41,833 bases of DNA, from contig NZ_JAEULP010000018.1 of NCBI RefSeq assembly GCF_016792905.1, positions 1 to 41,833 of the forward strand, read 5' to 3'. This document shows, piece by piece, positions 17,301 through 25,284 of the stretch (position 1 is the stretch's first letter; the number at the start of each line of letters is the position of its first letter). The position numbers and the translations under genes are program-made. This DNA comes from Tabrizicola sp. GTDB lineage: Bacteria; Pseudomonadota; Alphaproteobacteria; Rhodobacterales; Rhodobacteraceae. The notes below the pieces were generated by a model. The model was given only the letters and a program-made list of their open reading frames with translations. It had not been told where the DNA came from and searched no databases.

Positions 17301-18941
17301 CGTCAGCACGATGCAGTCGAACCCGGCGCCACCCTGGATCGTGTCCGCCCCGGGCGAGACCACGAACATCTCGTCCGCCGCGCTGCCGGTCAAGAGATCG
17401 ACCTGGTTGGTGCCGTAGACCAGGTTCTCCATCTCCGGTGCGGTCGGCAGCGCGTGCCACAGGCCGATCACGTCGCTCAGACCCAGGGCTTCCGGCTGGA
17501 TCGGCAAGCCGTTCGGCGTGACCAGCTCCAGCGTCTCGTCGCCCCAGGTGATCAGTGCGCCGGTCGCTGTGGCCGTGATCGTCAGCGCCGCCAGCGAATG
17601 GATCGGCCCCCAGGCCGACAGGTCGATGCGGTCGATCCCGGGCTGGAAGTCGCCGATCCGGTCACGGGCGCCATCGGCATCCATGACGAAAAGATCCGCA
17701 TCTGCCCCGCCGAAGATCGTGTCGCAACCTGCCCCGTCGCCCAGGATGTCGCTTCCCGCAGCACCCTGAATCACATCGTCGCCATCTCCGCCGAGGATCA
17801 TGTCGTCGGCATCCGTCCCACACCACACTCCGGCATCGGACCCGCCGGTCTCGATCGGCGTCAGCGTGCCGGGGTCGATCTGCACCCGCGTGATTCCGCT
17901 GCCCTCGCCCGAGACGAACAGCTCGATCATCCCGCCCGTGACCCGCGCCGTCAGCGCGGTGATGTTGTGCAAGGCCAGGCCCATCTCCTGCAACATCTGC
18001 CCGCAGGCCAGAAGCCGCCCCTCCGGCGTCAGCGTCATCACGGTCAGCCCGTCATCGCCCCCGCCCGCGATCACGAAGACCCGGTCACCCACCTGCGCCG
18101 TGGCCAGCGCCTGCACCCCCTGAAAACGGGTGTCCAGCGTGTCGATCACATGGTCGGCAACGCTCAGCGCCCCGCTCGCGGAAAGCCCGATCACGCTGAT
18201 CGACGAGGAATTGGCCGAAGCGACAAGCAGATAGGTGGCACCAGCCATCTCCACCACCTGCACGGCCGAGGGATCGGCGATCCCCAGCCCCTGCGGCGCA
18301 CCGATCATCTGCGGCATGCCCAGCGTGCCGTTGGCGGCCACCGGAAAGGCGCGAACCACATCGGCCTCCAGCGACAGGCTGACCAGGAAGCTCTTGCCAT
18401 CCACCGTGACCGGGGTCAGCGACGAAATGTCGACCCCGGTGTGCGGTCCGTCCAGCACGCGAGAGCCGACCAAGGTCATCGTGCCGTTGGCCGCGACAGA
18501 ATAGGCGTGGATCGTGCTTTCGCCCATCCGCGCGGCGTAGAAATAGGTCACGCCGCCGACCTGCACCACGCTTTGCGCGGCAATCGCACCCGCAAGGCTG
18601 CCCGGCAGTTGCAGCGGGTTGGCCAGCGCGCCATCTGCATCCATCGCCCAGGCCTGCACTCCGCCCTGGTTCGCCCCGGTGACGATCAGGTGCGGCGTGC
18701 CGTTGATCGTGATCCGCTCGATCACCGCCTCGGCCGACAGCGCCGCGCCGGGAGCCATCGCCTCCTGGTCGACCAGCGTCATGGCGCCGCCGACATCCAG
18801 CGCCATCACGCCGCCCCCGGCCCGCGTCGCGGTGTACAGAAGGACCTTGCCGCCCTGAACGACAAGCTCAAGATCCGAAATGCCCGACACCATGTTCAAC
18901 GGCGCCGCCGTGAACGTCTCCACCACCTGAAAGCTGATCAC
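14355..18941 (-). CDS. Large RTX-repeat calcium-binding protein, probably type I secreted
   Basis: A 1528-residue acidic protein. Residues 1-365 look like a beta-propeller (repeated blade-like segments ending in patterns such as [14 protein letters not shown]). A short RTX block follows near 373-430. Then come eight related modules of about 100 residues (roughly 540-1330), each with an (L/A)SYxxA...VDLA...NTGDAxGD.Y.GIE.L.GS core and GGxGxDxLxGG nonapeptides. A dense RTX array runs to about 1450, followed by a serralysin-like tail ending GDILFL. There is no N-terminal signal peptide, which fits C-terminal type I secretion. The start is GTG at 18941 and is uncertain. No secretion ATPase is in the window. 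Calcium binding follows from the repeats; adhesin or surface role is inference. Confidence 0.88.
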   Translation of the reverse strand: MISFQVVETFTAAPLNMVSGISDLELVVQGGKVLLYTATRAGGGVMALDVGGAMTLVDQEAMAPGAALSAEAVIERITINGTPHLIVTGANQGGVQAWAMDADGALANPLQLPGSLAGAIAAQSVVQVGGVTYFYAARMGESTIHAYSVAANGTMTLVGSRVLDGPHTGVDISSLTPVTVDGKSFLVSLSLEADVVRAFPVAANGTLGMPQMIGAPQGLGIADPSAVQVVEMAGATYLLVASANSSSISVIGLSASGALSVADHVIDTLDTRFQGVQALATAQVGDRVFVIAGGGDDGLTVMTLTPEGRLLACGQMLQEMGLALHNITALTARVTGGMIELFVSGEGSGITRVQIDPGTLTPIETGGSDAGVWCGTDADDMILGGDGDDVIQGAAGSDILGDGAGCDTIFGGADADLFVMDADGARDRIGDFQPGIDRIDLSAWGPIHSLAALTITATATGALITWGDETLELVTPNGLPIQPEALGLSDVIGLWHALPTAPEMENLVYGTNQVDLLTGSAADEMFVVSPGADTIQGGAGFDCIVLTGATGAVRVNLGALAQNTNIAAGQIYVSIEGIIGSSYADFLTGNAEANLIEGRDGNDLLGGAGGNDSLYGGNGNDTLPGGAGADVLDGGPGRDRASYRDAATGLVVDLADPTRNTGDAAGDSYFGIEELEGSSRNDMLGGATQADIIYGLDGNDWIEGRQGNDSLYGGEGSDTLIGGEGVDRLDGGNGVDFVSYETATTALRIDLMAPSLATGEAAGDLFIGIEGFILGSLNDSFAGTDLADRAFGGGGNDTLTGRGGADLLSGGAGNDALYGGDGDDRLTGGAGGDRLDGGLGRDLASYGDAVAGVRADLASAGANTGDARGDVYVGVEDLEGSGYGDTLMGDGQANLVLGLDGADLLYGRAGNDTLQGGAGDDVLFGGAGADRLDGGTGLDLASYAEARALMVDLQAPGLSTGDALGDVFDGIEGLVGGTGADTLLGDGQGNLLIGGSGNDRLDGRSGDDSLTGGEGNDLLVGADGSDVLDGGTGNDRLDGGAGDDVLLAGAGNDLLSGGAGADTMDGGAGYDTASYAGWLEALVLDLGRQGLNAGAAAGDVLTGIEEVIGTSLDDRIAGDGMANRLRGEAGADWMSGGAGNDALIGGDGDDTLMGGAGADRLDGGTGRDLASYVDAGAGVRADLVSATTNTGDAKGDVYLGIEGLEGSGFGDTLAGDGAANLILGLQGNDLLQGRAGNDWLIGGGGDDTLEGGAGMDRLEGGEGFDLASYAGSRALRVDLAAPELSTGDALGDLFDAIEGLVGGAGADTLLGDGQGNLLIGGAGSDQLDGRAGDDTLAGGEGNDLLLGGTGADVLDGANGNDRLDGGDDADTLYGGTGNDSLQGGQGDDLLEGGTGNDRLEAGEGEDRLIGGDGADQLFGGGGADRLDGGSGNDRLDGGAGDDILTGGLGADSFVFNAGADCISDFQDQQDKIVLDRALWGGVAPDVASILAGATVTDTGLHLDFGGGNSLDIPGIFDAHLLAGDILFL
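14990..16331. repeat. 978-bp segmental duplication inside the RTX gene
   Basis: Matching landmarks recur at exactly the same offset. GGTTCCCCTG occurs at 14993 and 15971, and the ATAGAC of the GDVYxGIE segment at 15348 and 16326; both pairs are 978 bp (326 codons) apart. The encoded modules starting [24 protein letters not shown], and [24 protein letters not shown], are the corresponding copies. The limits of the duplication cannot be fixed by eye. Confidence 0.75.
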
Positions 18942-19021
18942 TTCCGGCCCCAGTCACACCCATTTACCCAAGGCGAAGGATGCGCCCGGGGCGGGCAGCG
19001 GCGGATGATGCAAAGGCGGCG

Positions 19022-19036
19022 CAATCGCGGCGATTG
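19022..19036. repeat. Short inverted repeat upstream of the RTX gene
   Basis: CAATCG-CGG-CGATTG forms a 6-bp dyad in the 141-bp gap between the RTX start and the end of ugd. It could be part of the promoter region of the RTX-galE unit or lie in the 3' untranslated region of whichever transcript crosses it. No clear -35/-10 pair was identified. Confidence 0.4.
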
Positions 19037-19082
19037 GCCGGGATTTTCGCTAAACCTGCCGAAAGATCAGACCACCCGGGCC

Positions 19083-20387
19083 TTAGCGGCCGACACCGAC
19101 ATAGGCGGTGAAGCCCGCCTCGCGCACTTCCGCCGGGTCATAGATGTTGCGCAGGTCGGCCATCTGCGGGGTTGCCATCTTGCGGGCCAGCTTGGCCAGA
19201 TCAAGGCCCCGGAACTCGTTCCATTCGGTCAAGAGCACCACCAGATCGGCATCGTTCGCCGCCTGGTACGGGTTCTCGATCCACTTCACGCCCGGCAGCA
19301 GCGCCTCGCCCTCATGGCGACCCTGGGGATCGCTGATGCGAACCTTCGCCCCTGCTCCCACCAGCGCCGGCACGATGGTCAGCGACGGCGCCTCGCGCAT
19401 GTCGTCCGTGTTCGGCTTGAAGGTCACGCCCAGTACCGCGATGGTCTTGTCGCGCAGGCTGCCGCCGCAAAGATCGACGATCTTGTCGATCATCCGCCGC
19501 TTGACCTCCTCGTTGACCTTGATCACTGCCTCGACGATCTGCATCGGCGCGGCATGGTCCTGCCCGATCCGCGCCAGGGCCTTGGTATCCTTGGGAAAAC
19601 AGCTTCCCCCATAACCCGGACCGGCATGCAGGAACTTGTCGCCGATCCGCCCGTCCATCCCGATGCCGCGGGCCACAGTCTTCACATCCGCGCCCACCTT
19701 CTCGCACAGGGCGGCAACCTCGTTGATGAAGGTGATCTTGGTCGCGAGGAACGCATTGGCCGCATACTTGATCATCTCGGCGCTTTCGAGCCCGGTGTAG
19801 ACCATCGGGAATTCGCGCAGGGACAAGGGTCGGTACAGCTCGGCCATCACCTTGCGGGCCTTCGCCGACTCGATCCCGACCACCACCCGGTCGGGATGCA
19901 TGAAATCATCGATCGCCGCGCCCTCGCGCAGAAATTCCGGGTTCGAGGCGACATCGAACTCGGCCGCCGGACTTGCCGCCCGCAGCGCCTCGGCCACCTT
20001 CCGGTTGGTCCCCACCGGCACGGTCGATTTCGTCACCACCACGGCATAGCCGGTCAACGCCCGTCCGATCTCCGCCGCTGCCGCCATCACATAGCTCAGG
20101 TCCGCGTGACCGTCGCCGCGCCGCGTGGGGGTGCCGACCGCGATGAACACCGCTTCCGCGCCTGCCACCGCGCCCGCCAGATCGGTCGTGAACGCCAGCC
20201 GCCCGGCGCCGGCGTTCTTGATGATCAGCGCCTCCAGCCCCGGCTCGAAGATCGGCACTTCGCCCCGGTTCAGCCGCTCGATCTTGGCGGCATCCGTGTC
20301 GACGCAGGTCACGTCATGGCCGAAGTCCGAAAAGCATGCCCCCGAGACCAGCCCGACATACCCCGTCCCGATCATCGCGATCCGCAT
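19083..20387 (-). CDS. ugd: UDP-glucose 6-dehydrogenase
   Basis: A 434-residue UDP-glucose/GDP-mannose dehydrogenase. It begins MRIAMIGTGYVGLVSGACFS with the NAD-binding motif, and has the catalytic cysteine C263 in PGYGGSCFPKDTKAL, K207/N211 in MIKYAANAF, and VLGVTFKPNTDDMREAPS in the C-terminal domain. It oxidises UDP-glucose to UDP-glucuronate for capsule or exopolysaccharide. The start at 20387 has GGAAGG about 7 nt upstream; a longer in-frame start lacks this. It sits between the RTX gene and the fibre-like genes on the same strand, each separated by more than 100 bp. Confidence 0.95.
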   Translation of the reverse strand: MRIAMIGTGYVGLVSGACFSDFGHDVTCVDTDAAKIERLNRGEVPIFEPGLEALIIKNAGAGRLAFTTDLAGAVAGAEAVFIAVGTPTRRGDGHADLSYVMAAAAEIGRALTGYAVVVTKSTVPVGTNRKVAEALRAASPAAEFDVASNPEFLREGAAIDDFMHPDRVVVGIESAKARKVMAELYRPLSLREFPMVYTGLESAEMIKYAANAFLATKITFINEVAALCEKVGADVKTVARGIGMDGRIGDKFLHAGPGYGGSCFPKDTKALARIGQDHAAPMQIVEAVIKVNEEVKRRMIDKIVDLCGGSLRDKTIAVLGVTFKPNTDDMREAPSLTIVPALVGAGAKVRISDPQGRHEGEALLPGVKWIENPYQAANDADLVVLLTEWNEFRGLDLAKLARKMATPQMADLRNIYDPAEVREAGFTAYVGVGR

Positions 20388-20480
20388 CGTGCCGCCTTCC
20401 CTGAAGCCCGGGCGCATGTCTATGCAGGGCGACAGGGGCTGTCAAACCTTGCGCGCGCCGGGGAAACCACGCCACGCAGG

Positions 20481-20507
20481 CAAACGGCCCGCCCCGCCGG
20501 GCAGGCC
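20481..20507 (-). terminator. Candidate terminator after the fibre-like unit
   Basis: On the minus strand GGCCTGCCC and GGGCGGGCC pair (one G-T wobble) around a GGCG loop, just after the stop codon at 20518. Only a short GTTT follows, so intrinsic termination may be weak. Confidence 0.45.
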
Positions 20508-20517
20508 GCATCGCCGG

Positions 20518-20886
20518 TCAGGGCCGCGATGGCTTCGGATGGCGCGCCTTCACCTCGGCCACGGCGGCAAGCCAATCCTCCTTCGCACATTCGCCCCGCT
20601 GCCAGCGGAAGAACTGCGGATCGGCCTCCGCCGCCAGCGCCGTGCGCAGCGCCTCGTCGCGTGCGACCAGAGCCGCCTGGAACCCGGCCTCGGCTTCGGC
20701 AGCAAGCTCCTCCGCCGTCGGTACCACGGGAACCGGCAGCGGCCGCGCGACCCAGGTACCCTTCGTCGTCCGCCGGTGCGCGGCCAGGAATTCGACGCTC
20801 AGGCCCTCGACCTCCTCGCTCCCGTCGCGAGGCTGGTCGCCGATCCAGGCGGGGATGCCATCCCTGGTGAACTGAACGTGCAACAT
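20518..20886 (-). CDS. Small protein linked to a phage-tail-fibre-like gene
   Basis: A 122-residue protein, MLHVQFTRDGIPAWIGDQ..., with a charged alanine-rich helical middle (TAEELAAEAEAGFQAALVARDEAL) and a C-terminal DPQFFRWQRGECAKEDWLAAV segment. Similar tails are familiar from small proteins beside tail-fibre genes, but I cannot name a family. An ATG 6 bp upstream is possible. The start at 20886 was chosen because GAGGGAG then lies 6 nt upstream. It begins 11 bp after the DUF2793 gene and is evidently cotranscribed. A fibre-assembly or tip role is a guess. Confidence 0.7.
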   Translation of the reverse strand: MLHVQFTRDGIPAWIGDQPRDGSEEVEGLSVEFLAAHRRTTKGTWVARPLPVPVVPTAEELAAEAEAGFQAALVARDEALRTALAAEADPQFFRWQRGECAKEDWLAAVAEVKARHPKPSRP

Positions 20887-20897
20887 CGCCATCTCCC

Positions 20898-23375
20898 TCA
20901 GAAGTCCGTTTCCACATAGACACCCATCACCGCCGCGCCGATGATGCTGGACGTGCCCCCGGCGCTGACATGACATCCCCAGCCCAGGCCCAGCGTTGCG
21001 GCCGGCAGGTTGGTGGTGACAACCCCCGATGCCGCCGCGCCCGTCATCAGGTTGCGCACCCGGTAGCCCACCATCTGCGTGGTCCCCGGCGGCGAAAACA
21101 GCGCCAGTTCGTAGACATCGCCACGATCCGCGGTCGGCCGCGGGAAGCCGGTCCCGAGGTCGATCTTCGTGGCCGTCCCCGACCCGTCGTTGTGCATGAA
21201 CTGCAGGTTCGCATCCGCGCTGTCCCAGCCCATGCCCACGATGCTGGCAAGGCTCGACGGGTTTGCATCGGCCGGAGTGCCGGTGCGCAGACCGCAGAAG
21301 CCGCGATGCGTGGCCGATGTGGCGGCGATCCCGGTCGCGGTGCCCCAGGTGCAAAGAAGGTGGAACCCGCCATCCCCCGCCGTTGCGGCCCCGACCGTCC
21401 AGCGTGCCACGCTGGTCCGCAGCCCGGCGATGGCCGTGGTCGAGGCGGTGCCGTTCAGGTACTCGATCATCGCCATGCGTGTGCGGCGACTGGTGGCCGC
21501 CCAGCTGAATGCCGTGGCCGTCCCTTGCGCTGCCACCGCAGGAAAGCCGTCCAGCGTGGCGGTGGTGCTGTTGCTGGAAGGGGTCCAGCGCGCGACCCGG
21601 TTGCCGCCAAGATGGGGCTGCAGCGCCATCTCCAGCCCCGAAGGACCAAGGATTACCGGCAGAATGCGGCCAGCCACATCCTGACCATAAAGCTTCAACC
21701 CGCCCGAGGCAGGGGTAGTCGGGGTGGAGATCGACGGCAGCCGCAACTGCCCACCCTCGATTTCCACATCCGGCGCCCCGGCAAGGACGCCACCGTTGTT
21801 GTACTGAAGCTCACCGTTCGTCCCGCCCGGGGCGCCGCCCCCGCCCGAAGGCGCCGCCCAGGTCCCGTCCGCCCGCAGGAAATTCGCCGTCCCCCCGCCC
21901 GAGGCCGGGGCCAACCCCTTCGCCGCCGCCCCGAACACGTCCAGCAGCGCCGTCGCCTGTACCCCGGTCAGGTCCTCCGGGTCGCCCGCGCCCGCCGTGG
22001 CCCGTCCCTTGATCGTGCCGGATGCCACGTCGGCAAGCTTCGCATTCGTCACCGCATTTCCGGCAATCGTTGCCGCGAAGGATCCCGTCCCCGCGCCGGT
22101 CACATCGCCGCTCAGCGTGATCGTCTGGTCGCCCGTGTTGGTGCCGCTGATCGCATCCAGCTTGGTCTTGTCCGCAGCCGCCATGAAGCCCGCAGCCGCG
22201 CCAGTGGCCACCGCATGAAGCCCGCCCCCGGCCCGCGCCCCGTGCGCCGTGTCGTCGAACCGTGCCGCGGGCAGCACCCCCGCCACCAGGTCGCTGGCCG
22301 ACCCGCTGGTTGCGATCCCCGCCAGCCCGGTGATCGTCGCCGCGCCTTGCGTCCCGGTATGGCTCGCCCGGTCGCGCAGCGCCGCGTCCAGGGCGTTCGC
22401 CGTCGCCCCGTCCGCCACGTTCAGGATGCCCCGCGCCTGTGCTGCCGTCAGCACTTCGGGCGCTCCCGTTCCGGCAGTGTCACGGCCCAGGAAACTGTCC
22501 GTCGCAATGTCCGCCAGCTTGCCAAGGCTCACCGCCCCCGCGTCGATGGTCCAGCTCGTCCCCGCCCCCGACACCGTGATGTCGCCCTTGTCGCCATCGG
22601 TCACGCCGCCGCCACCGCCGATCACCTGCGTGACCCCGGCGCTCCGCACCTTCACCTCGCCGGTCGTGGCGTTCAGCCAGAGCGTCCCATCCACGGGTGC
22701 CCCCGGGTCCGCCGCCTGCCCGCCCAGATGTACCGGCTGCGGCAGCGTCATCTCACCCGTCGCCGCATCGGCCTCCAGCGCCACCGACCAGGTCGCGCCA
22801 TCCGCACTCACCTTCACCGCAAAATCGTCGGACCCCGACGTTCCCATCTCGGCCCGCCCGCCGAAGCCCGTCTGGAACAACAGGCTTGCCGTGTCCGACG
22901 TCACCGCCTTGTTCAGCTTCAGCTGATGCCCCGATCCCGCATGATTCAGAAGCGTCGCAGGCGAGGACACCGCCAGCCGGTTCGTTGCATCCGGCGTCGC
23001 CGAGACCCCCAGCCGCCCCACCGTGAACGGCCCGTCCGACAGCGCGATCCAGCCCAGCCCGTTGAAAAACGCCATCTGGCTTTCCGCCATCACATAGGCC
23101 TGCCAGCCCGGCAAGGCCTGCGTGAACTGCCACCCCGCCTGCGTGTACATCGCAATGCTGCCCGCCTGCCCGACCCAGGGACCCGTCGCCCCCGCCGCCA
23201 CGATATGCCGGTCGCCGATCACCGGCAGAGCCGGGGCCGTGGTCAGCGTCCGGTTGATCACCGCCAGCTGCACCATCAGGTCCAGCTTCACCAGCGCCTC
23301 GTTATGGGTGACATGCTTCTGCGCCTGCGCCGGAAGGATCAGGGGCAGCGACAGGATCGTCGTATCGTCGGGCAT
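20898..23375 (-). CDS. DUF2793-containing phage tail-fibre/GTA spike-like protein
   Basis: An 825-residue protein. Residues 1-90 match the DUF2793 pattern: LPLILPAQAQKHVTHNEAL..., then PVIGDRHIVAAGATGPWVGQAG and GWQAYV. A long low-complexity stalk follows with tail-fibre phrases such as SHTGTQ, FDDTAHG, AADKTKLDAI, NTGDQTITLSGDVTG and FLRADGTWAAP. A C-terminal globular domain of about 230 residues begins near GGNRVARWTPSSNST. DUF2793 proteins occur in Rhodobacterales prophages and, as I recall, among gene-transfer-agent head-spike proteins. GGAGG lies 6 nt before the ATG at 23375. No capsid, terminase or other tail gene is present. It likely binds a surface glycan. Confidence 0.82.
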   Translation of the reverse strand: MPDDTTILSLPLILPAQAQKHVTHNEALVKLDLMVQLAVINRTLTTAPALPVIGDRHIVAAGATGPWVGQAGSIAMYTQAGWQFTQALPGWQAYVMAESQMAFFNGLGWIALSDGPFTVGRLGVSATPDATNRLAVSSPATLLNHAGSGHQLKLNKAVTSDTASLLFQTGFGGRAEMGTSGSDDFAVKVSADGATWSVALEADAATGEMTLPQPVHLGGQAADPGAPVDGTLWLNATTGEVKVRSAGVTQVIGGGGGVTDGDKGDITVSGAGTSWTIDAGAVSLGKLADIATDSFLGRDTAGTGAPEVLTAAQARGILNVADGATANALDAALRDRASHTGTQGAATITGLAGIATSGSASDLVAGVLPAARFDDTAHGARAGGGLHAVATGAAAGFMAAADKTKLDAISGTNTGDQTITLSGDVTGAGTGSFAATIAGNAVTNAKLADVASGTIKGRATAGAGDPEDLTGVQATALLDVFGAAAKGLAPASGGGTANFLRADGTWAAPSGGGGAPGGTNGELQYNNGGVLAGAPDVEIEGGQLRLPSISTPTTPASGGLKLYGQDVAGRILPVILGPSGLEMALQPHLGGNRVARWTPSSNSTTATLDGFPAVAAQGTATAFSWAATSRRTRMAMIEYLNGTASTTAIAGLRTSVARWTVGAATAGDGGFHLLCTWGTATGIAATSATHRGFCGLRTGTPADANPSSLASIVGMGWDSADANLQFMHNDGSGTATKIDLGTGFPRPTADRGDVYELALFSPPGTTQMVGYRVRNLMTGAAASGVVTTNLPAATLGLGWGCHVSAGGTSSIIGAAVMGVYVETDF

Positions 23376-23490
23376 CAGAAACCTCCGGGGATCGCCTTGG
23401 TGGCAGACCCTAGGCACGCTTCCTCAACACCGCCCTTCCACCCCCCGCGCAACCCGACCGCCCGACGCAACACCCGATTGCGTGCCGTTC

Positions 23491-23512
23491 GTAGGGTGGG
23501 TGCCAACCCACC
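23491..23512. repeat. Palindromic intergenic repeat, 7-bp stem
   Basis: GGTGGGT-GCCA-ACCCACC (23495-23512) preceded by GTAG forms a perfect hairpin between the EamA stop and the DUF2793 gene. It resembles the GTAGGGTGGG...CCCACC family of short dispersed repeats seen between genes in many bacteria. It could end EamA transcription, but has no U-run. Confidence 0.55.
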
Positions 23513-23521
23513 GCCCCATTG

Positions 23522-24421
23522 TCAAAGATCGTCCACCACCACCGGCCCCACCCGGTCGCGCCGCGCCTCGGCCCAGGTGTTCGCGCTGATCGCCAGGATG
23601 ATCAGCCCGCCCCCCGCCATGACCCAGACCTCCACCGGCTCGCCAAACGCCAGCGCCCCCAGCATCGCCGCCCAGAGCAGCTGCAGGAACGTCACCGGCT
23701 GCGTCACCGCCAACGGAGCCGCCCGGAACGCCCGCGCCATCGCATAATGCCCCAGCGTCGCCAGCCCCGCCACGCAGGCGAGCCACCCCACCTGCTCCAC
23801 CCGCACCGGCTCCCACTGCACCAGCGCCAGCGGCGCGAGGCCCAGCGTCACCGTGACAGACAGCACCGCCACGATGACCGATGCCGGGGCCTCGCGGCTC
23901 AGCCGCTTGGCGATGATGTAGCTCATCGAGAAGAACACGGTCGCTCCAAGCTGCGACAGATGCCCCAGCGACAGCTCCCGCACCCCCGGCCGCAGCACGA
24001 TCAGCCCGCCCGCGACCGCCACCAGCACCGCCGCCACCCGCCGAGCCCCCAGCCCCTCGCCCAGCATCAGGCCGCCGATCACCAGGACCATCACCGGCCC
24101 CAGGAAGCCGATCGCCGCCATCTCCGCCACCGGCACCCGCGCCATGGCATAGAACCACAGGATCACCGCCACCACATGCAAGCCGCCCCGGACCAGAAAC
24201 ATCCGCCCCACGCCGGGCGAAAAGCGCATCCCCCGCATCGCCCAAAGGGCAGGCAGGAGGAACATCAACCCAAAGCCAAACCGGATGAAGGCCGACTGCG
24301 CCGCGGGCAGTTCCGTTCCGAGGTAGCGGACGATGCCGTTGACCCCCACGAACGAGAGCCCCGCCCCTGCCATCCACAACGCCCCTTCGAGGGGCCGCCC
24401 AAGGTCGCCTGTCGCACGCAT
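23522..24421 (-). CDS. EamA/DMT-family transporter
   Basis: A 299-residue drug/metabolite transporter superfamily protein with about ten hydrophobic segments in two EamA halves, split near residue 150. The second half begins LGHLSQLGATVFFSMSYIIAKRLS. FLQLLWAAMLGALAFGEPVEVWVMAGGGLIILAISANTW is the typical end of the second repeat (9-10 helices). It is an inner-membrane exporter or permease of unknown substrate. It stands alone on the minus strand, with a palindrome at 24482-24497 upstream of it. Confidence 0.9.
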   Translation of the reverse strand: MRATGDLGRPLEGALWMAGAGLSFVGVNGIVRYLGTELPAAQSAFIRFGFGLMFLLPALWAMRGMRFSPGVGRMFLVRGGLHVVAVILWFYAMARVPVAEMAAIGFLGPVMVLVIGGLMLGEGLGARRVAAVLVAVAGGLIVLRPGVRELSLGHLSQLGATVFFSMSYIIAKRLSREAPASVIVAVLSVTVTLGLAPLALVQWEPVRVEQVGWLACVAGLATLGHYAMARAFRAAPLAVTQPVTFLQLLWAAMLGALAFGEPVEVWVMAGGGLIILAISANTWAEARRDRVGPVVVDDL

Positions 24422-24481
24422 GGGCGGACAGAAGCCGAAGCGCCCGGCAATGGCAAGGCTCGAAAGCTACCCCTCGCAGGA

Positions 24482-24497
24482 TGCGTGAGTTCACGCA
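24482..24497. promoter_or_regulatory. 16-bp dyad upstream of the EamA gene
   Basis: TGCGTGA-GT-TCACGCA is a perfect 7-bp inverted repeat 61-76 bp upstream of the EamA start. The position fits a regulator-binding site, but no regulator can be assigned. It could also be a small hairpin downstream of lysE. Confidence 0.4.
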
Positions 24498-24591
24498 CCA
24501 GCCTGGTCAAACACCCCTAACACCACCCTGACGCCCACAAACAACCCATTGAAATCCCGCACTCCCCGACCCCGTCCTGCGTGGACACCCC

Positions 24592-25197
24592 TCAGCTTCC
24601 GAAGGCCAGCCCGGCGGCAATCGCCCACATCGTCACGCCCACGCCGACCTCCAGCCAGACCCAGGCTGCGGGCCGCGCAAAGATCGGCGCCAACATCCGC
24701 GCACCGAAGCCCAGCGCGGTAAAGAAACTCAACGACCCGCAGGCTGCCGCGATCCCGAAGATCAGCTGATGCGGCGCATGCTGGGCCGAGATCGACCCGA
24801 TCAGCACCACCGTATCCAGATAGACATGCGGGTTGGCCCAGGTGAGGACCAGGCAGGTCGCCAGCACCTTTCCCAGCGGCGCCGACCCCGCCTCCGACGG
24901 CATCAGGGCCTCGCCTCCCTGCGCGGCCGCCCGGAACCGCAGCGCCCCGTAGACCAGCAGGAAGGCGACTCCCAGCCAGCGCATCGCGTCGGCGAACCAC
25001 GGCACCGCGCCCGAGATCACCCCGAACCCCGCCACCCCCGCCCCGATCAGCACCGCGTCCGACAGCGCGCAGGCCGCCACGACCGCGCCCACATGCTCCT
25101 TCCGCAGGCCCTGCCGCAAAACGAAGGCATTCTGCGCCCCGATCGCCAGGATCAGGCTCAGCGCCACCAGATAACCATTCACCGCCGCTTCGAACAT
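24592..25197 (-). CDS. LysE/ArgO-family amino acid exporter
   Basis: A 201-residue inner-membrane protein with about six transmembrane segments. The N-terminus carries the LysE signature VALSLILAIGAQNAFVLRQG and the middle has LTWANPHVYLDTVVLIGS, both diagnostic for LysE/ArgO exporters of basic amino acids. The start at 25197 (MFEAAVNGYLV) was preferred to an in-frame start 48 bp upstream, because the longer form adds an unlikely polar stretch. It is divergent from an ArgP/LysG-type regulator, the classical arrangement in which the regulator activates the exporter when lysine or arginine accumulates. Confidence 0.93.
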   Translation of the reverse strand: MFEAAVNGYLVALSLILAIGAQNAFVLRQGLRKEHVGAVVAACALSDAVLIGAGVAGFGVISGAVPWFADAMRWLGVAFLLVYGALRFRAAAQGGEALMPSEAGSAPLGKVLATCLVLTWANPHVYLDTVVLIGSISAQHAPHQLIFGIAAACGSLSFFTALGFGARMLAPIFARPAAWVWLEVGVGVTMWAIAAGLAFGS

Positions 25198-25252
25198 CCC
25201 GCCCCCGGATTTGCCGGATTGACGGATAGCGGCCCCATCCATCACAATCCAG

Positions 25253-25275
25253 TTAATCTTCCTGTCTCGAATTAA
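25253..25275. promoter_or_regulatory. Interrupted dyad between lysE and argP
   Basis: TTAAT (25253-25257) and ATTAA (25271-25275) form an inverted repeat with 13-bp spacing in the AT-rich part of the 87-bp divergent region. A further ATTA...TAAT arrangement reaches the argP start codon. LysR-type regulators bind such interrupted dyads, so this is a candidate ArgP site. There is no Shine-Dalgarno before the argP ATG. Confidence 0.5.
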
Positions 25276-25284
25276 GTTCTGCTA

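Noticed and set aside
14355-17400. Regular repeats suggesting a CRISPR array
   Set aside because: The periodicity is of 27-nt codon-phased RTX nonapeptides and about 300-bp modules in a single coding frame. There are no constant repeats with unique spacers.
17454-20870. 1138-codon open frame on the plus strand opposite the RTX and ugd genes
   Set aside because: It is the antisense of two clear genes. Its product is rich in R, H, P, Q and G with no domain, a result of GC-rich codons suppressing stops.
20518-23375. A prophage
   Set aside because: Only fibre-like genes are present; no integrase, terminase, capsid, portal, lysis gene or attachment site was seen, and neighbours are chromosomal.
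20970-23747. 925-codon plus-strand open frame opposite the DUF2793 gene
   Set aside because: Arginine/proline-rich antisense shadow with no start signal or domain.
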